Shown here: in pieces, positions 1-7,714 of the stretch
How the letters are laid out: each line of letters starts with the position of its first letter
How positions within the stretch are numbered: the first letter of the stretch is position 1
Assembly (NCBI GenBank): GCA_015075635.1
Contig: JABTUA010000002.1
Coordinates: 372,001-436,000 of the forward strand
Length of the DNA stretch: 64,000 nt
Reading direction: 5' to 3'
Source of the DNA: Polyangiaceae bacterium
GTDB taxonomy: Bacteria; Myxococcota_A; Polyangia; Polyangiales; Polyangiaceae
The notes under the pieces: generated by a model
Seen by the model: the letters and a program-made list of their open reading frames with translations, nothing else
Databases searched by the model: none
What the model was told of the DNA's origin: nothing
Program-made: the position numbers and the translations under genes

Positions 1-747
1 CGAGCACTTCTCGTTCACGGCCGAGCACTCCGCGAGGGCGACCGTGCAGATGCCGCTCCCGCAGTTTTTGCTGCAGCAGGTCGAGTCGCTCGAGCACGTC
101 GCGCCGGTCGTCGTACAAGCGCTCAGGTTGAGCCCGCATTTGCCGTTCATGCACTTGCCGGTGCAACACTCCGCATCGACTGCACACACGGCCGTCACGG
201 CCTTGCAGGCGCCCACGGGGAACACGCAGGTGCTGGCAGCGCAGTTGCCGGAGCAGCACTCGGAGGCTTCGCTGCACGTCTTGGTCGTGAGCGTGCACGA
301 CCCGTTGTCTTTCACGCAGATGCCGCTCGCGCACTTCTTGGAGCAGCACTCCGTACCGTCCGCGCAGGTTCCCCCTTGCTCCGTGCAGGCCGCGATGCTT
401 CCACCGCTCCCGCCGCCGCCCGCGGCGCCGCCGCTGCCGATGCTTCCGCCCGTCCCGGCGCTGCCACCCGTGGCCGCGCCCGCCGCCCCGGCGCTGCCCG
501 CTTCGCCCGCGGCGCCTGCCGCGCCACCGGACGAGACGCCACCGCTCCCGCCGCTGGCCGTTCCGCCACTTCCACCGCTCGACGGCGAGCCTCCCGTGTC
601 ACCGCCGGCACCGCTGTCCTGAGTCGCGCCGCCGCCGCCCGGATCAGCTTCCCCGTCGCCGCCTCCGCATCCGACCGCACCCAGCATGCCGCACAGACAC
701 AAGAACAGCCCGACCCGAATCCCACTGCGACGCTCGTTCAATTTCAT
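1..747 (-). CDS. Cysteine-rich exported lipoprotein (C-terminus beyond window)
   Basis: The start is an ATG at 747 preceded by an AGGAAAGAGA ribosome site, and the frame stays open to base 1, so the C-terminus is missing. The N-terminus is a lipoprotein signal peptide with a lipobox cysteine at about residue 27 (AVGC). A Gly/Ser/Ala spacer of roughly 90 residues follows. After it come at least four cysteine-knot-like repeats of about 30 residues, each with a CC pair and a spaced C-x-x-x-x-C pattern (for example ECCSGNC, TCCSKNC). This layout is typical of myxobacterial surface lipoproteins. The ligand is unknown. It lies 114 nt downstream of the ECF sigma factor gene on the same strand and may be co-transcribed with it. 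Confidence 0.75.
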   Translation of the reverse strand, partial: MKLNERRSGIRVGLFLCLCGMLGAVGCGGGDGEADPGGGGATQDSGAGGDTGGSPSSGGSGGTASGGSGGVSSGGAAGAAGEAGSAGAAGAATGGSAGTGGSIGSGGAAGGGGSGGSIAACTEQGGTCADGTECCSKKCASGICVKDNGSCTLTTKTCSEASECCSGNCAASTCVFPVGACKAVTAVCAVDAECCTGKCMNGKCGLNLSACTTTGATCSSDSTCCSKNCGSGICTVALAECSAVNEKCS

Positions 748-861
748 TCTCTTTCCTTCCTGCGGACAAAGCGGTGTCCATCCGTCGGTGAGCCAAGGGC
801 GCACCGAAGACTCTTCCCGCGAGCCGACCGGGCCCGCGAAGCTCTCCCCCGAGCTAGAAGC

Positions 862-1581
862 TCAGCGCTCGACCTCGTTGATGCGCTCGATCCAAGCACC
901 GAAGAGCACGCGGACGCTCTCCCGTTCTTGGGCCGTCGCGGGCAGGCGCTCCATCTGCTCACGGAGCAGCGCACGCCCGCGGGACAGCCGGCTCTTCACC
1001 GTGCCAGCCGGGATCTGAAGGACCTGGGCCAGCTCCGCGACGTCGAGCTCCTCCCAGTAATAGAGCTCGAGCAGAACCTGAAGCTCGAGCGGGATGTGCT
1101 GCAGCGCCGTCACGAGCAAGCGCTGGTCCGCCCGCTGGACTGCCATGGAGCCGATGCCGGGCGAGAGATCCACGATGGCGCTCTCGCGGAAATCCGGATC
1201 CGCCCGCCCGGCGCGGCTAGACTGCCGAATGTGCTCGAACAGCACGTTCCTCGCGATCCCGAACAGGAACGCGCGGACGCTCGCCTGCCCTTCGAACTTC
1301 CCCCGCTGCTCGGCGAGCACCAGGAAGGTGCGCTGGACTAGATCCTCCCAGGCCGTTCGAGCCTTGGTGCGGAAGAACCGCGCCACAGAGTCGTAGTGGC
1401 GCTCGATCAGCAGCTTGCCAGCCGAGGCGTCGCCGCCGGCCCAGGCTGCCAGAAGCTCGTCGTCCGGCCGCACGTCGCCCGAGGCTAACACGTCGGCTCG
1501 AGCGCCCTCGGCCTGGCGGCGACGCAGGGAGAACGGAGAAATCTCCCGCTCTTCCCAGTGCTTCTCGTCGAGTTCGTTCAT
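862..1581 (-). CDS. RNA polymerase ECF-type sigma-70 factor
   Basis: Region 2 is recognisable around residues 40-110 (ERHYDSVARFF, then DLVQRTFLVLAEQ and AFLFGIARNVLFEHIRQ). Region 4 carries a helix-turn-helix near the C-terminus (LDVAELAQVLQIPAGTVKSR). The total of about 239 residues fits the ECF family, which directs polymerase to a small regulon in response to a signal. ATG codons at 1584 and 1581 are possible starts, and an in-frame GTG at 1614 would add 11 residues; neither has a clear Shine-Dalgarno. No anti-sigma factor is adjacent. The next gene downstream is the cysteine-rich lipoprotein, so control here may work without a linked anti-sigma gene. Confidence 0.9.
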   Translation of the reverse strand: MNELDEKHWEEREISPFSLRRRQAEGARADVLASGDVRPDDELLAAWAGGDASAGKLLIERHYDSVARFFRTKARTAWEDLVQRTFLVLAEQRGKFEGQASVRAFLFGIARNVLFEHIRQSSRAGRADPDFRESAIVDLSPGIGSMAVQRADQRLLVTALQHIPLELQVLLELYYWEELDVAELAQVLQIPAGTVKSRLSRGRALLREQMERLPATAQERESVRVLFGAWIERINEVER

Positions 1582-1792
1582 CATGCTGACCAGGGCCGCG
1601 AGGCAGCCATCCACCCCTCTCTCAGGTCAAGTGACGACCCGCGGGGTTTGGTTCACGAGAAAGTGTTCTTGCCCCCTCCGCGCTGGCCCCGGCGCGTATC
1701 GGAGGCGCTTTCGCATGCCTGAGTCGCTCGGGCCCGACGGGTCCACTGCTGAAGGCGCCTTCGGCTCGAGCCAGCGACCGCTGGGCCGCTTG

Positions 1793-1825
1793 ATAGCTCC
1801 CACGTATCGAATTGATAAAATCAAT
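1793..1825. promoter_or_regulatory. Candidate OxyR binding region upstream of ahpCF
   Basis: Two 15-bp motifs resemble the OxyR half-operator ATAGnTnnnAnCTAT. Positions 1793-1807 match 9 of 10 fixed bases. Positions 1811-1825 match 8 of 10 and form a perfect inverted repeat ATTGAT-AAA-ATCAAT. The spacing between them is 3 bp instead of the classical 7 bp, so the second motif may be only a related LysR-type box (T-N11-A). The island is AT-rich in GC-rich DNA and lies 85 bp before the ahpC start, where a peroxide-response operator is expected. TAAAAT at 1816-1821 could be a -10 element. The rest of the 329-nt gap 1582-1910 shows nothing recognisable. Confidence 0.5.
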
Positions 1826-1910
1826 GCATTGGCGGCATCAGCGGGTGGGGCCCAGATTGCGCTCACGGTCGCGCACCGGCGCGGCCGCCCCACAACCGGA
1901 GAAACGCCTC

Positions 1911-2471
1911 ATGCAGATCAACCAGAAGATCCCATCGTTCAAGGTCCAGGCCTACCACCGCGAGCGCTTCGAGACCGTGACCCACGAGAACCTCCTCGGG
2001 AAGTGGTCGGTGCTCTTCTTCTACCCCGCCGACTTCACCTTCGTGTGCCCCACCGAGCTGGCCGACCTGGCGGAGAGGTACGCCGAGCTCCAGGCCCTGG
2101 GTGTCGAGGTCTACTCCGTCAGCACCGACACGCATTTCACCCACAAGGCGTGGCACGACACCTCGGAGACCATCCGCAAGATCGACTACCCCATGCTCGC
2201 GGACCCGACGGGGCAGCTGACCCGCGCGTTCGGCGTCTACATCGAAGAAGAGGGGCTCGCCCAGCGCGGCACCTTCGTCGTGAATCCCGAAGGCTTGGTC
2301 AAGATCGTCGAGGTGCACGACGGCGGCATCGGGCGCAACGCCTCCGAGCTGGTGCGGAAGATCCAGGCGGCGCAGTTCGTTGCCACCCATCCGGGTGAGG
2401 TGTGCCCGGCCAAGTGGAAGCCGGGCGCCGAGACCCTCAAGCCGAGCCTCGACCTGGTCGGGAAGATCTGA
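1911..2471 (+). CDS. ahpC: Alkyl hydroperoxide reductase subunit C (typical 2-Cys peroxiredoxin)
   Basis: This cytoplasmic peroxiredoxin reduces hydrogen peroxide and organic hydroperoxides and is recycled by AhpF. The 186 residues are the usual length. The peroxidatic cysteine is C46 in [10 protein letters not shown] and the resolving cysteine is C165 in GEVCPAKW, with the YPADFTF context of the AhpC subgroup. The ATG at 1911 was chosen because the family N-terminus [10 protein letters not shown] starts there and a GGAGA lies 8 nt upstream; a longer frame from 1812 would run through the operator. ahpF starts 8 nt after the stop. The OxyR-like boxes upstream suggest peroxide induction. Confidence 0.97.
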   Translation: MQINQKIPSFKVQAYHRERFETVTHENLLGKWSVLFFYPADFTFVCPTELADLAERYAELQALGVEVYSVSTDTHFTHKAWHDTSETIRKIDYPMLADPTGQLTRAFGVYIEEEGLAQRGTFVVNPEGLVKIVEVHDGGIGRNASELVRKIQAAQFVATHPGEVCPAKWKPGAETLKPSLDLVGKI

Positions 2472-2479
2472 GGCACGCC

Positions 2480-4030
2480 ATGTTGGACGACTCCCTCCTC
2501 GCGCAGCTCAGGACGGTCTTTGCGACGCTCGACGTTCCGGTCGAGCTCGTGCTCCGGCCGAGCGACCACGAGCGACAGGCCGAGCTCCTCGAGCTGGCAC
2601 GCGCCGTGGCCTCGACCTCACCGAGCATCGCGGTGAGGGTGGGCGGAGAGCGCACCGCCGGCCTCGAGCTCGCGGTGCACGCGGGCGGCGCGCCCACCGG
2701 CGTCACGTTCCGCGGCGTCCCTGGAGGTCACGAGCTCAGCTCGCTCGTCCTCGCGCTCTTGAACGCGGCAGGCCGGGGCAAGCTCCCGGACGCGCGAACC
2801 ATCTCGCGCGTCCGGGCCCTCCGGGGGCCGGCCGAGCTGCGCACCTATGTGTCGCTGAGCTGCACCAACTGCCCCGACGTAGTCCAGGCGCTGAACCTGA
2901 TCGCCATCCTGCACCCGGACTTCTCCCACCAGATGGTCGACGGCGCGCTCTTCCAGGACGAGATCGAGCGGCTCGGTGTCCAGGGCGTGCCGGCGGTCTT
3001 CGTCGGCGAGCGCCTGCTCCACTCCGGGAAGGCCGCCTTCGTCGATCTGGTCGAGCTGCTCGAGCGCGAGCTCGGGGTCGCCCCGAGCGCCGCGGCGGAG
3101 CCCGCTGCCGCGCTCGACTACGACGTGGTGGTCGTCGGCGGGGGACCCGCCGGTGCGTCGGCCGCCATCTACAGCGCGCGCAAGGGTCTGCGCACCGCCA
3201 TCGTCGCCGACCGCATCGGCGGGCAGCTCAAGGAGACCCTGGGGATCGAGAACATGGTCGGGCGCCAGTACACCGAGGGCGCGAAGCTCGCGGCGGACCT
3301 CGAGGGCCACATGCGCGCCTATCCCATCGACGTCCTCGAGCACCGGCGCGTGCTCGAGGTCGAGAGCGGCCCGCGCAAAGAGCTCCGGCTCGAAGGCGGC
3401 GAGCGCGTGCGCGCCGACGCGCTCATCGTGGCGACGGGCGCGAAGTGGCGCGAGCTCGGCGTGCCGGGCGAGCGGGAGTACATCGGCCGGGGCGTGGCGT
3501 TCTGTCCGCACTGCGACGGCCCCTTCTACGCGGGCAAACGCGTCGCCGTGGTGGGCGGCGGCAACTCCGGAGTGGAGGCTGCCCTCGACCTCTCGGGGAT
3601 CGCCGCGCACGTCACGCTCCTGGAGTACGCGAGCGCGCTCAAGGCCGACGCGGTGCTCGTGGACAAGCTCCGCGCGCGGGCGAACGTCGACGTGGTCACC
3701 GGCGCCCGGACCACCGCCATCCTCGGGGACGGGACCAAGGTCACAGCGCTCGACTACGAGGACCGCGCGACGGGCGAGACGAAGCGCCTCGTCCTCGACG
3801 GAGTCTTCGTGCAGATCGGCCTCGTGCCCAACAGCGCCTTCGTGAAGGACGTGGTCGAGCTCAACCGCTACGGCGAAATCGTCGTGGACGAGAAGGGCCG
3901 CACGAGCGCTCCGGGGATCTACGCCGCGGGCGACGTGACCACCGTCCCCTTCAAGCAGATCGTCATCGCCCTGGGAGAGGGCGCGAAGGTGGCGCTCTCC
4001 GCGTTCGAGGACAGATCGCTCCGAGCGTGA
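2480..4030 (+). CDS. ahpF: Alkyl hydroperoxide reductase subunit F (NADH-dependent flavoprotein)
   Basis: This enzyme transfers electrons from NADH through FAD and two disulfide centres to AhpC. The 516 residues match the family. The N-terminal thioredoxin-fold part has the redox pair C128/C131 (SCTNCPD). The FAD-binding motif VVVGGGPAG follows at about residue 215, then the catalytic CPHC pair at C342/C345, an NAD-binding GGGNSG, and a C-terminal YAAGDVTTVPFKQ motif that contacts FAD. The ATG at 2480 lies 8 nt after ahpC; an overlapping upstream frame from 2402 would run into ahpC and is not needed. It is part of the same operon as ahpC. Confidence 0.97.
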   Translation: MLDDSLLAQLRTVFATLDVPVELVLRPSDHERQAELLELARAVASTSPSIAVRVGGERTAGLELAVHAGGAPTGVTFRGVPGGHELSSLVLALLNAAGRGKLPDARTISRVRALRGPAELRTYVSLSCTNCPDVVQALNLIAILHPDFSHQMVDGALFQDEIERLGVQGVPAVFVGERLLHSGKAAFVDLVELLERELGVAPSAAAEPAAALDYDVVVVGGGPAGASAAIYSARKGLRTAIVADRIGGQLKETLGIENMVGRQYTEGAKLAADLEGHMRAYPIDVLEHRRVLEVESGPRKELRLEGGERVRADALIVATGAKWRELGVPGEREYIGRGVAFCPHCDGPFYAGKRVAVVGGGNSGVEAALDLSGIAAHVTLLEYASALKADAVLVDKLRARANVDVVTGARTTAILGDGTKVTALDYEDRATGETKRLVLDGVFVQIGLVPNSAFVKDVVELNRYGEIVVDEKGRTSAPGIYAAGDVTTVPFKQIVIALGEGAKVALSAFEDRSLRA

Positions 4031-4062
4031 GTCACGCGCCGCTGCGTGCGGGTCGAGTGGAA

Positions 4063-4923
4063 TCAGGGCAAGAGCGCCGCCGTCACCACCAAGTTGGAGA
4101 AGACCCAGCCCAGCGGCGACGCCTCGATGTCACCGGGCTTCCCGGTCCCGAGCTCGACGTAGAAGCCCGACGACAGGTGCGCCGCCGGGTCCAGGTAGGG
4201 CACCGTGCCCTCGAGCTTCTTCACCAGCGCGCCGCCCAGGAAGAGCTCGCAGCGCTGCACGTCGGCGAGGCCGTCGAGCAGGCAGTCGAGGTGGTAGACG
4301 GCGTCCTTCTGCCAAGCGTAGCTCACGGACCAGGAAGTGTACGTGGTGTACCCGGGTCCGAGGGTCTTGCGACCGAACATGCGAAAGTGCGGGCCCTTGT
4401 TGGCGAAGGTCACCGCCGCCGACCCCATCAAGTAGCGCTGATCCGACTGCGTCTGGTTGGCGCGGAACAAGCCGAACAGGATGTGCTCGGTGCGATCGAC
4501 GGCGCCTTCGTCCGGGAGCTCCGGCTGCCAGTCGCCGACCTTCACGTCGAGTTGCACGCGCACCCAACCGTAGCTGGTTCCCTTCTGACCGAAGGCGATC
4601 TTCTTCAGCGTCTCGCCCGCGGTCGGCGTGAACACGCCGCCAGGTTGATCGAGCAGCGTCACCGTCACCTGAGCCGCGTCGGCGCCGACGTCGCTCGCGG
4701 CGTCGGTCAGCGCGCCGCCAGCGCCGGCGCTGCCCGCGTCGGCCCCAGCCGTGCCGCCGGCCCCGCCGCTCGACGTCGTCCCGGCACTACCACCGCTGCC
4801 GCCGCTGGCCGTGCCACCGCTCCCCACCACGCCACCACTCCCCCCCGCGATCGCGTCGTCGTCCTCGCCGCCACAGGCGGAGAGCGAGAGCAGGCAAGAC
4901 CAGGCGATTACCCAGCGCTTCAT
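4063..4923 (-). CDS. Exported lipoprotein of unknown function (polysaccharide-lyase-like C-terminal region possible)
   Basis: The signal peptide ends in a lipobox (LLSLSAC, Cys at about residue 17). A Gly/Ser/Ala spacer of about 65 residues comes next, then a domain of about 190 residues. That domain is rich in beta-strand-like segments with many Tyr and Trp (GYTTYTSWSVSYAW) and resembles concanavalin-type jelly-roll folds, but I cannot assign a family. The ATG at 4923 directly precedes the lipoprotein signal; an upstream start at 5013 would bury it. Its ATG overlaps the stop of the upstream MYXO-CTERM gene (ATGA), which suggests translational coupling. Confidence 0.75.
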   Translation of the reverse strand: MKRWVIAWSCLLSLSACGGEDDDAIAGGSGGVVGSGGTASGGSGGSAGTTSSGGAGGTAGADAGSAGAGGALTDAASDVGADAAQVTVTLLDQPGGVFTPTAGETLKKIAFGQKGTSYGWVRVQLDVKVGDWQPELPDEGAVDRTEHILFGLFRANQTQSDQRYLMGSAAVTFANKGPHFRMFGRKTLGPGYTTYTSWSVSYAWQKDAVYHLDCLLDGLADVQRCELFLGGALVKKLEGTVPYLDPAAHLSSGFYVELGTGKPGDIEASPLGWVFSNLVVTAALLP

Positions 4924-5795
4924 GGCGTTCTCCTTCTGTACGCGAGCGACAAGAGCGATCCCACGACGAGCCACGCGGCGGACCCAGGGGCTCGCTCTAC
5001 CGGAGTGCGACAAGCGCAGTCACCGCCCGCCTCGGAGCCACCGGTCGCGCTGGGACCGGCGTCGGTGACCGCTGAGCCGCCCGCCGCGGAGGCGTCCGAG
5101 CCTCCGCTCGCGCTCGCGTCGCCGGTGGTACCGCCGGCGGTGGTTCCGCCCCAACCACCACTGCCGGTGACTCCACCAGTGCCGGTGCCCCCGCCGCTCC
5201 CGGTGGCCCCGCCGCTGCAGGGCGCCGCCGCGTCCTCGTCCGCGTCAGCGGCATCCGCATCGGGAACGCTCGCGTCGGCCGGACAGACCCCCAACACTCC
5301 CGTCTCGCCCGCGCCGTTGATCGGCGACGGATCGGACAGCACCCACCCGCTCGTCGTGTGCTTCAGCGCCTTCCCGAACGGGATGGCACCGAGAGGGACG
5401 GTCTGCGACCACGAGTAGCACTCGGACGTCAGCTGGTCGCCACCCACCAAATCCAGTGACGCCTCGACGTCCGCCTTCACGCCGAACAACGCCTGCGCAG
5501 CCGGCGTCGCGATCAGCACGCGCTTCGCCGCAGGCGGCAGGAACGCCAAGTTCCCGAAGCTACCCTTGGGCTCGAGGCACTTGTCGCGCACCTCGACGGG
5601 AAAGACCCAAGCGCCGGTCGACGAGGCCACGTCGAGCACGACGTAATCGGCGGAAGGACAACCCTCGGCCCCCACGAAGACCTCGACGATCTCCAGAGAA
5701 GCACAGGAGAGCGCTGCCTCGGCTCGAGCCGGCTCGGCGACGGCCAACACGCCGATGATGGCCAGAAACCACCAGGTCGCCCGACGCGCGCCCAT
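4920..5795 (-). CDS. MYXO-CTERM surface protein with LTD-like N-terminal domain
   Basis: A signal peptide (about residues 1-26, ending AEPARAEA) leads into a domain of about 130 residues with motifs such as DYVVLDVAS and FGNLAFLPPA, which resembles lamin-tail-like extracellular domains. A spacer rich in Asp, Ala, Gly and Ser follows. The C-terminus has the myxobacterial sorting signal: Cys-x-Cys (DCACR), a hydrophobic helix (AAWLVVGSLLSL) and a final Arg cluster. Such tails are processed by a dedicated sorting protease and leave the protein on the cell surface. I take the ATG at 5795 rather than 5837 because it places the signal peptide at the N-terminus. It is translationally coupled to the next lipoprotein. 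Confidence 0.8.
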   Translation of the reverse strand: MGARRATWWFLAIIGVLAVAEPARAEAALSCASLEIVEVFVGAEGCPSADYVVLDVASSTGAWVFPVEVRDKCLEPKGSFGNLAFLPPAAKRVLIATPAAQALFGVKADVEASLDLVGGDQLTSECYSWSQTVPLGAIPFGKALKHTTSGWVLSDPSPINGAGETGVLGVCPADASVPDADAADADEDAAAPCSGGATGSGGGTGTGGVTGSGGWGGTTAGGTTGDASASGGSDASAAGGSAVTDAGPSATGGSEAGGDCACRTPVERAPGSAAWLVVGSLLSLAYRRRTP

Positions 5796-5841
5796 CGTCG
5801 AAGGGTAGACCCGCCGAGCGAGGCGGGCCAGCGTCACCAGC

Positions 5842-6864
5842 TCACTCGGCGGCAGCCGGCGGCGCCACCGGAGCGAGCTCGTCCCAGCCGTAGCGGCTCA
5901 GGTAGTTCTTCCACACCCCTTCACACACCGCGTCGTAGCGGCAGCGCGCGCACTCGGCGCGCTTCTCGCGCTCGGCTCCGTCCAGGTCGGCGCGCGTGAC
6001 CAGCGTGAGGCCCCTGCCCTTGCCGCCGGCGCGACGACCGGCGCGCTCTTCGGCCGGCATCTCGACGCGGCTGTCGAGGTCGAAGTGGCGGTACTTCTCG
6101 ACGTAGCCGCGGTTGAAGTCCGGAACGCCTTCGGTGGTGCACAGCGGAATGTCCACCAGGAAGGCCATCGGGCGCGGCTCCCCGACGGCAGCCAGGGCGC
6201 CGCGGAACTCCGACGCGATCTCCGTGTAGCGAGGGAAGAGCTGGTCGAAGAAGGTGTGCGCGCGGCCGTTGGCCTGCATCACGTTGAACACGACCTGGTG
6301 TACGCCGAGCGAGCGCAGGAAGCGGTAGATGTCCGCCAGGTGCGGCAGGTTGCGGCGCGTGACGACGGTAGAGGTGTGGAGCTCGACGCCGAGCGGCGCG
6401 AGCCTCGCCGCGGCGCGGAGCCCGGCCACCGTCTGCTCGAAGCTGTCCGGAGTGCGGGTCAGCCCTTCGTGCAAGGTCTTGTCGTGGCCGTGGATCGAGA
6501 TGTAGACCCGATTCAGCCCGCGCTTCACCAGCGCGCCCGCGTAGGGCAGGTGCCCCAGGCGCCGGCCGTTGGTCATCATGCTGATGCGCGCGTAGCGAAG
6601 CTCCTTCGCCCAGGCCACGAAGTCCGGCAGGTCGGGACGGGTGGTCGGCTCGCCGGAGGTGAAGCACACCTCTTCCGCGCCGCGATGGGACTCCAGCACC
6701 CAGCGCACGCGCTCGGCGGTCATCGCCGAGTTGTTCACGTAGCGGCCCTCGCGATCTTCCTCCATGCAGAAGATGCAGTTGTTGTTGCACACCGCGCCGA
6801 TGGCGATGTGCACGCGCTCCTGGCTGCCGCGGATGCGCTCGACGATGCTGGGCTCGCTGTCCAC
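5842..6864 (-). CDS. Radical SAM enzyme with C-terminal cysteine cluster
   Basis: The 340-residue protein has the radical SAM cluster motif CNNNCIFC (C26, C30, C33), which binds the [4Fe-4S] that cleaves S-adenosylmethionine. Other core motifs are FTSGEPTTRPDL (the GGEP-equivalent) and SIHGHD. Near the C-terminus CARCRYDAVCEG forms a second cysteine group, as in enzymes with an auxiliary cluster, followed by WKNYLSRYGWDEL. The substrate is not evident. No RiPP precursor or maturation partner is visible next to it. It lies 46 nt upstream of the MYXO-CTERM gene on the same strand, so co-transcription is possible. Confidence 0.85.
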   Translation of the reverse strand: MDSEPSIVERIRGSQERVHIAIGAVCNNNCIFCMEEDREGRYVNNSAMTAERVRWVLESHRGAEEVCFTSGEPTTRPDLPDFVAWAKELRYARISMMTNGRRLGHLPYAGALVKRGLNRVYISIHGHDKTLHEGLTRTPDSFEQTVAGLRAAARLAPLGVELHTSTVVTRRNLPHLADIYRFLRSLGVHQVVFNVMQANGRAHTFFDQLFPRYTEIASEFRGALAAVGEPRPMAFLVDIPLCTTEGVPDFNRGYVEKYRHFDLDSRVEMPAEERAGRRAGGKGRGLTLVTRADLDGAEREKRAECARCRYDAVCEGVWKNYLSRYGWDELAPVAPPAAAE

Positions 6865-6945
6865 CGCGCCGAAATGGTCCCGTGAGCCGGCGCTCCGGTC
6901 AAGCCGTGCTGGCCGAGCGCGGTGATTTCCCGCGCCCTGGGGGCG

Positions 6946-7713
6946 CTACTTCTCCAGCACGATGGCGAACGTGCGGTGGTCTCGTGCGTCCGGCGGCCGC
7001 TCGCCTTCCCAGACCGCCTCGTAGCCGGTGACCAGGTAACTCCTCCCGTGCACGACGATGCGCTTCCACTCGTGGGGCATCGCGCTCGCTTGGGCGCCCT
7101 CTGCCTGGAACTTCAGCGAGTGCGTGTGCAAGACCGACCGCTTCTGCGTCGACCGCACCTCGCTCGTCGCCACCGCGCCCCGCTCGACCTTCCACCCCGG
7201 AGCGGAGTCCTCGTCCCCGCTGCCGGAGACGATGAGCAGCGTGCGCCGCGCCATGTCGCGGAACACGCCGTCGCACACGCGGTGCCAGCCGCCCTTGCGG
7301 CAGTCGATCTCGACGCTGATGCGATCGCCGACCGCGAACGGCAGGGGCAACGCGGGCGGACCGTAGAGGTAGTAGAGCTTCTCCTGCTTGCCCGCGGCCG
7401 TCAGCGTGAGCTCGTGCCACGCCTCGAGCCCGATGGTGCCGGTGGGCGGGCGGACGGCCTCCACGTTGCCCACGAGCGACAGCGGCTGTCGCTTGCCACG
7501 CTCGACGTGCAGCGAGAACGAGGCCTGCCCCTTGGGCTCGGGCGGCCGCTCCACGGTGGGCGCTGCGCTCGCTGTCGCGCTGGCGATCGGCGCCGGGGCA
7601 GGCGCCGAGCTCGGGCTGGGCTCAGGCGTGGCGACATGAGGAGCGGGCGCGGCAGGCTGGGCGGGGGTTCCGCCACAGCCTGCGAGCCAGAGGGCGAGGA
7701 GCGCGCGCTTCAC
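6946..7713 (-). CDS. Exported lipoprotein of unknown function
   Basis: The start is a GTG at 7713 (VKRALLALWLAGCGG), which gives a short lipoprotein signal with a lipobox Cys at about residue 13. Longer frames to 7908 read through the tail of the upstream gene and look like its antisense shadow. After a Pro/Ala/Ser spacer of about 55 residues comes a domain of roughly 180 residues with two cysteines, in DCRKGGWHRVCDG, and many beta-type segments. I recognise no family. The GTG is one base after the stop of the upstream NTF2-like lipoprotein gene, so the two form an operon. Confidence 0.75.
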   Translation of the reverse strand: MKRALLALWLAGCGGTPAQPAAPAPHVATPEPSPSSAPAPAPIASATASAAPTVERPPEPKGQASFSLHVERGKRQPLSLVGNVEAVRPPTGTIGLEAWHELTLTAAGKQEKLYYLYGPPALPLPFAVGDRISVEIDCRKGGWHRVCDGVFRDMARRTLLIVSGSGDEDSAPGWKVERGAVATSEVRSTQKRSVLHTHSLKFQAEGAQASAMPHEWKRIVVHGRSYLVTGYEAVWEGERPPDARDHRTFAIVLEK

Positions 7714-7714
7714 G

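Noticed and set aside
44..1341. Long open frames on the plus strand rich in Pro, Ala and Arg
   Set aside because: They are the antisense of the Gly/Ser lipoprotein spacer and the sigma factor gene; high GC keeps all frames open. No ribosome site or family pattern.
1615..1910. GGTTCAC-like T-loop sequence considered as a tRNA
   Set aside because: No matching anticodon arm or acceptor stem could be folded.
2380..5418. A 1000-codon frame across ahpF and the following lipoproteins
   Set aside because: Arg/Ala/Pro-rich out-of-frame reading of ahpF and antisense of two lipoproteins.
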